64,000 bases of DNA from Paenarthrobacter sp. JL.01a. Its GTDB lineage: Bacteria > Actinomycetota > Actinomycetes > Actinomycetales > Micrococcaceae. How positions within the stretch are numbered: the stretch's first letter is position 1; each line of letters opens with the position of its first letter. Where the stretch lies: positions 1,736,001-1,800,000 of the forward strand of contig NZ_CP104877.1 in NCBI RefSeq assembly GCF_025452095.1, given 5' to 3'. Made by a program: the position numbers and the translations under genes. The notes below the pieces were generated by a model that was given only the letters and a program-made list of their open reading frames with translations, made no database searches and was not told the origin of the DNA. Of the stretch, positions 61,515 to 64,000 are shown one piece after another.

Positions 61515-62609
61515 TCAGGCCGCGCGGCTGACTGCCGCTTCAGCAAGCTGTCCCAGTGCCAATAGCGGAACTTCATCCAAGGGCAACCGTTCCAGTGCCT
61601 CGAAGGCATCTGTGCTCAGCTGCGCAATAAGGGCTTCGGTAGCGTCCAGTGCGCCGCACTCGACCATAAGGTGGCGGATCCGTTCGACGTCGTCCTCTGC
61701 CAGATCCGGGTTCCCCAGCATGCGGTCAAGAAGGGCCGCCTCAGTCGCCTTGGCCTGGTTCAGGGCGAAGCCCACAAGCACTGTGCGTTTGCCTTCCCGC
61801 AGGTCATCGCCCGCAGGCTTGCCGGTTGTTGCGGGGTCGCCGAAGACACCCAGGACGTCGTCCCTCATCTGGAAGGCCTCACCGAGCGGCAGCGAAAAGC
61901 TTGAGTAAGCCTTGAGCAGATCGTTGGGAGCGCCTGCCAGCGCGCCGCCCAGCGCGAGCGGATGCTCGGTGGAGTACTTGGCCGACTTGTAGCGGATGAT
62001 GGACCTGGCCCGGTCCACGGAACCGGCGTGGTCACGAACCGGGCCCGCGACCTCTTCGAGGATGTCGAGGTACTGGCCGGCCATGACCTCTGCCCGCATG
62101 ACGTTGAAAATCCGGCGGGCCGGGCTGCCTGAGGCGGCGCGGGAACCGATGTCGGTGAACGCCTCTTCGCTGAACGAGAGGCAAAGGTCACCGGTCAGGA
62201 GGGCTGCGGCGTCCCCGAAATGTTCGCTGTCCAGCGCCCAGCCGTTGGTTTCATGGAGTTGGCTGAAGCGCTTGTGCACGCTTGGGCCGCCCCGGCGGGT
62301 ATCGGAGCGGTCGATGATGTCGTCGTGGATCAGGGCTGCTGCCTGGAAGAGCTCCAGGGCGCAGCCGGCGGTCACGATGTCGGGATCGTCAGCCAGCCCA
62401 CCGGCACCGCGCCAGCCCCAGTAACACATCAGGGCCCTCAGCCGTTTGCCCCCTGTGACCAGGGTGGATATGGAGCCGATGAGTGAGTCGACATCCGGCG
62501 AAACCGTGGCCATGACGTCCCGCTGCTCCGAAAGGAATCCGTTGAGCTTGGCGGCGACGCCATCGATGAAGCGGGCCTGCTCGGAGGCTACGGGGGAATT
62601 AAGCGTCAC
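61515..62609 (-). CDS. idsA: Polyprenyl diphosphate synthase (IdsA-like)
   Basis: A 364-residue trans-prenyltransferase. The first Asp-rich motif is HDDIIDRSDTRRGGPSVH near residue 94 and the second is MRDDVLGVFGDPATTGKP near 248. GGKRLRALMCYWGWRG near 55 is the substrate Lys/Arg block. Product length (geranylgeranyl or longer) cannot be read safely. It would feed carotenoid, quinone or wall-lipid synthesis. Its start overlaps the stop of the lipoprotein gene by four bases. Confidence 0.92.
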   Translation of the reverse strand: MTLNSPVASEQARFIDGVAAKLNGFLSEQRDVMATVSPDVDSLIGSISTLVTGGKRLRALMCYWGWRGAGGLADDPDIVTAGCALELFQAAALIHDDIIDRSDTRRGGPSVHKRFSQLHETNGWALDSEHFGDAAALLTGDLCLSFSEEAFTDIGSRAASGSPARRIFNVMRAEVMAGQYLDILEEVAGPVRDHAGSVDRARSIIRYKSAKYSTEHPLALGGALAGAPNDLLKAYSSFSLPLGEAFQMRDDVLGVFGDPATTGKPAGDDLREGKRTVLVGFALNQAKATEAALLDRMLGNPDLAEDDVERIRHLMVECGALDATEALIAQLSTDAFEALERLPLDEVPLLALGQLAEAAVSRAA

Positions 62610-63202
62610 TTGATGGACCCGGCCGCCACGTTGGCCCCGATGGTGAACGTGGAGACGCCTTCCTTTTGCGTGATGGAGACGTTTACTGTCTCTCCGTCAC
62701 CGCGGATGAAGTCCAAGGACGTGACATTTCCAACTGCTTCGGGTCCAGGGACAAGCTTGAAGCCCTGGGCTTCGAGCGAGGTCTTGTAGTAGTCCACGAC
62801 TCCCTGCGGGGGCGCTTTGATCGTCCCGACAAGCGCCACGGTTGCGAGGGAGGCGTTCTTGTCGAAGCTGCTGGAGCGCACCGAGGTCTTGGGCATGACG
62901 GGAATCAGCTTTTCGGGGAACCCGGGAACGAGTGCGTTGACAGTGGCCGTGGCATTCGGGTCCGGCGTAGTGGACTCGGTGAAGCCTGTGGTCTCAGGAG
63001 AAGGATCGCTGCTGGGCGACGAGGCGCTGCCGGTGGGCGACACGCTGCCGGACGGCGACGGCGTCGAGGTCGACGAGGATGCGCCGGACGACGACGGCGC
63101 AGCCGAGCCACCCGTCGATGGGGTGCATGCGGAGGCCGCCACTGCGACACTGACTGCGAGCAGGGCAAACCCTCGCGACTGAGGAGTTCCAAAGAGCTTC
63201 AC
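62606..63202 (-). CDS. Putative lipoprotein
   Basis: A 198-residue precursor with a hydrophobic signal and the lipobox ASAC, giving a lipidated Cys near residue 26. A Ser/Thr/Pro-rich linker of about 50 residues follows, then a folded domain with ALVGTIKAPPQGVVDYYKTSLEAQGFKLV. I do not recognise the family. It is upstream of and overlaps idsA, so they are cotranscribed. It is divergent from dinB over 72 bases. Confidence 0.78.
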   Translation of the reverse strand: MKLFGTPQSRGFALLAVSVAVAASACTPSTGGSAAPSSSGASSSTSTPSPSGSVSPTGSASSPSSDPSPETTGFTESTTPDPNATATVNALVPGFPEKLIPVMPKTSVRSSSFDKNASLATVALVGTIKAPPQGVVDYYKTSLEAQGFKLVPGPEAVGNVTSLDFIRGDGETVNVSITQKEGVSTFTIGANVAAGSIK

Positions 63203-63274
63203 AGGGTATCCTTCCTGGGGCTGAGCCGGACATTGCCTCCAGTTTAGTCAGTGCCCGGGCATAGTATTGCCGTT

Positions 63275-64000
63275 GTGAGTCAGGAAGCATCCGGCGGCGA
63301 CTCCAGCGCCGGCCACAGACCAGCCCGCAGTGCTGGAGACGCCCTGCGGGAATTGCGGCGAACCAGCATCCTGCATGTGGATATGGACGCTTTCTTCGTT
63401 TCCGTGGAACTTCGGAGCAGGCCCGAATTGCGCGGCAAGCCTGTGATCGTGGGATTCCCGGCGGAGCGGTCCGTGGTTCTCTCCGCTTCCTATGAAGCCC
63501 GTGCCACCGGAGTCAAGTCCGCCATGCCCATGTCGATGGCGATGCGGCGGTGCCCCGCTGCCGTAGTCATCAATCCCCGGCACAGCGTGTACTACGAGGT
63601 CTCGGGGCAGCTCATGGAGATCTTCGCCTCCATCACGGACCTGGTGGAGCCCCTCAGCGTGGATGAAGCGTTCCTGGATGTCGGTGGGGCTATCCGCCGG
63701 TTGGGTTCGCCGTTGGACATCGGCCAGCTGATCAGGCGACGGGTCCAGTCAGAGCTGGGAATCACCGCTTCGGTAGGGATTGCCGGCAGTAAATTCGTGG
63801 CCAAGATCGCTTCCACCCGATGCAAGCCTGACGGCATCCTGCAGATCGATGCCGACGACACCCTTGCCTATCTTCACAGCCTTCCCGTCAGTGCGCTGTG
63901 GGGCGTGGGCGGCAAGACCGGTGAGGTCCTGGCACGCATGGGGATCCGGACGGTTGCCGACGTCGCTGCCACTCCTTTGTCCTCCCTGAAGAAAGTCCTT
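63275..64000 (+). CDS. dinB: DNA polymerase IV, N-terminal part (cut by right window edge)
   Basis: The frame is open from GTG 63275 to the end, giving 242 residues. The Y-family polymerase signature ILHVDMDAFFVSVE lies near residue 35, with the second acidic pair LSVDEAFLDV near 130 and SVGIAGSKFVAKIAS near 165. The little helix-hairpin-helix (SALWGVGGKTGEVLARMGI) is near 210. It is an error-prone translesion polymerase. The rest of the gene is outside the window. GTG is the likely start, since about 30 non-conserved residues precede the polymerase core. Confidence 0.94.
   Translation, partial: MSQEASGGDSSAGHRPARSAGDALRELRRTSILHVDMDAFFVSVELRSRPELRGKPVIVGFPAERSVVLSASYEARATGVKSAMPMSMAMRRCPAAVVINPRHSVYYEVSGQLMEIFASITDLVEPLSVDEAFLDVGGAIRRLGSPLDIGQLIRRRVQSELGITASVGIAGSKFVAKIASTRCKPDGILQIDADDTLAYLHSLPVSALWGVGGKTGEVLARMGIRTVADVAATPLSSLKKVL

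Overview
The window is a high-GC actinobacterial chromosome segment, most likely from the Micrococcaceae (Arthrobacter/Paenarthrobacter-like). This rests on gene order and protein families read by eye, not on a database search. Three blocks match gene orders long known from mycobacteria and relatives: (i) nadK-recN-pyrG-nudix-xerD followed by parA-scpA-scpB-rluB-tyrA-cmk-plsC-der; (ii) gcvH-garA-ftsR-DUF151-merR; (iii) class II DAHP synthase, a PASTA kinase of the PknL type, an Rv2175c-like protein and idsA.

Layout: 0-7.2 kb holds cofactor, repair, nucleotide and recombinase genes (nadK, cut by the left edge, to a second Nudix gene). 7.2-15.5 kb is a propionate/organic-acid region: prpC, prpB, prpD and a GntR regulator on the minus strand, then a CitA/CitB-type two-component system divergent from a dctA-type transporter. 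15.7-23.6 kb is the chromosome-segregation and essential-enzyme operon ending in der.

23.79-39.79 kb is an integrated mobile element of about 15.95 kb in a tRNA-Pro(GGG) gene, bounded by perfect 44-bp direct repeats. Its left arm carries an integrase and an Xre repressor (minus strand), divergent across a dense operator region from excisionase-like helix-turn-helix genes, small unknown genes and a RecA-fold Rep-like ATPase. Five GGATACAC iterons start inside the 3' end of that ATPase gene. Then come small and large terminase genes, two further helix-turn-helix genes, a tape-measure protein, two small tail-type genes and an SGNH esterase. Portal, protease, capsid, connector, major tail, holin and lysin genes are absent. 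The right end carries cargo: a membrane protein, a lipoprotein, an Xre regulator and small unknowns. The order int-repressor | xis-like - rep - iterons - terminase resembles phage-inducible chromosomal islands, but a complete TerL plus tape measure and esterase without a capsid is unusual. It is either a satellite that supplies packaging and tail parts and takes capsids from a helper, or a prophage that lost its head genes. This is the most interesting feature of the window.

39.9-46 kb returns to chromosome: a MarR/MFS divergent pair, the gcvH-garA-ftsR cluster and a MinD/ParA-like ATPase. 46.2-64 kb carries pyruvate carboxylase, an acyl-CoA synthetase, a ROK glucokinase, two alpha/beta hydrolases, a second PlsC, DAHP synthase, the PASTA kinase, a LysM/SLT muralytic enzyme, the Rv2175c-like protein, a prenyl synthase, a lipoprotein and the start of dinB, cut by the right edge. 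PknL-type kinase, GarA and the Rv2175c-like protein together suggest Ser/Thr phospho-signalling to central metabolism and the cell envelope. The only stretch over 300 bases without a gene is 39555-39909, which holds the right attachment site, a 13-bp inverted repeat and a terminator.
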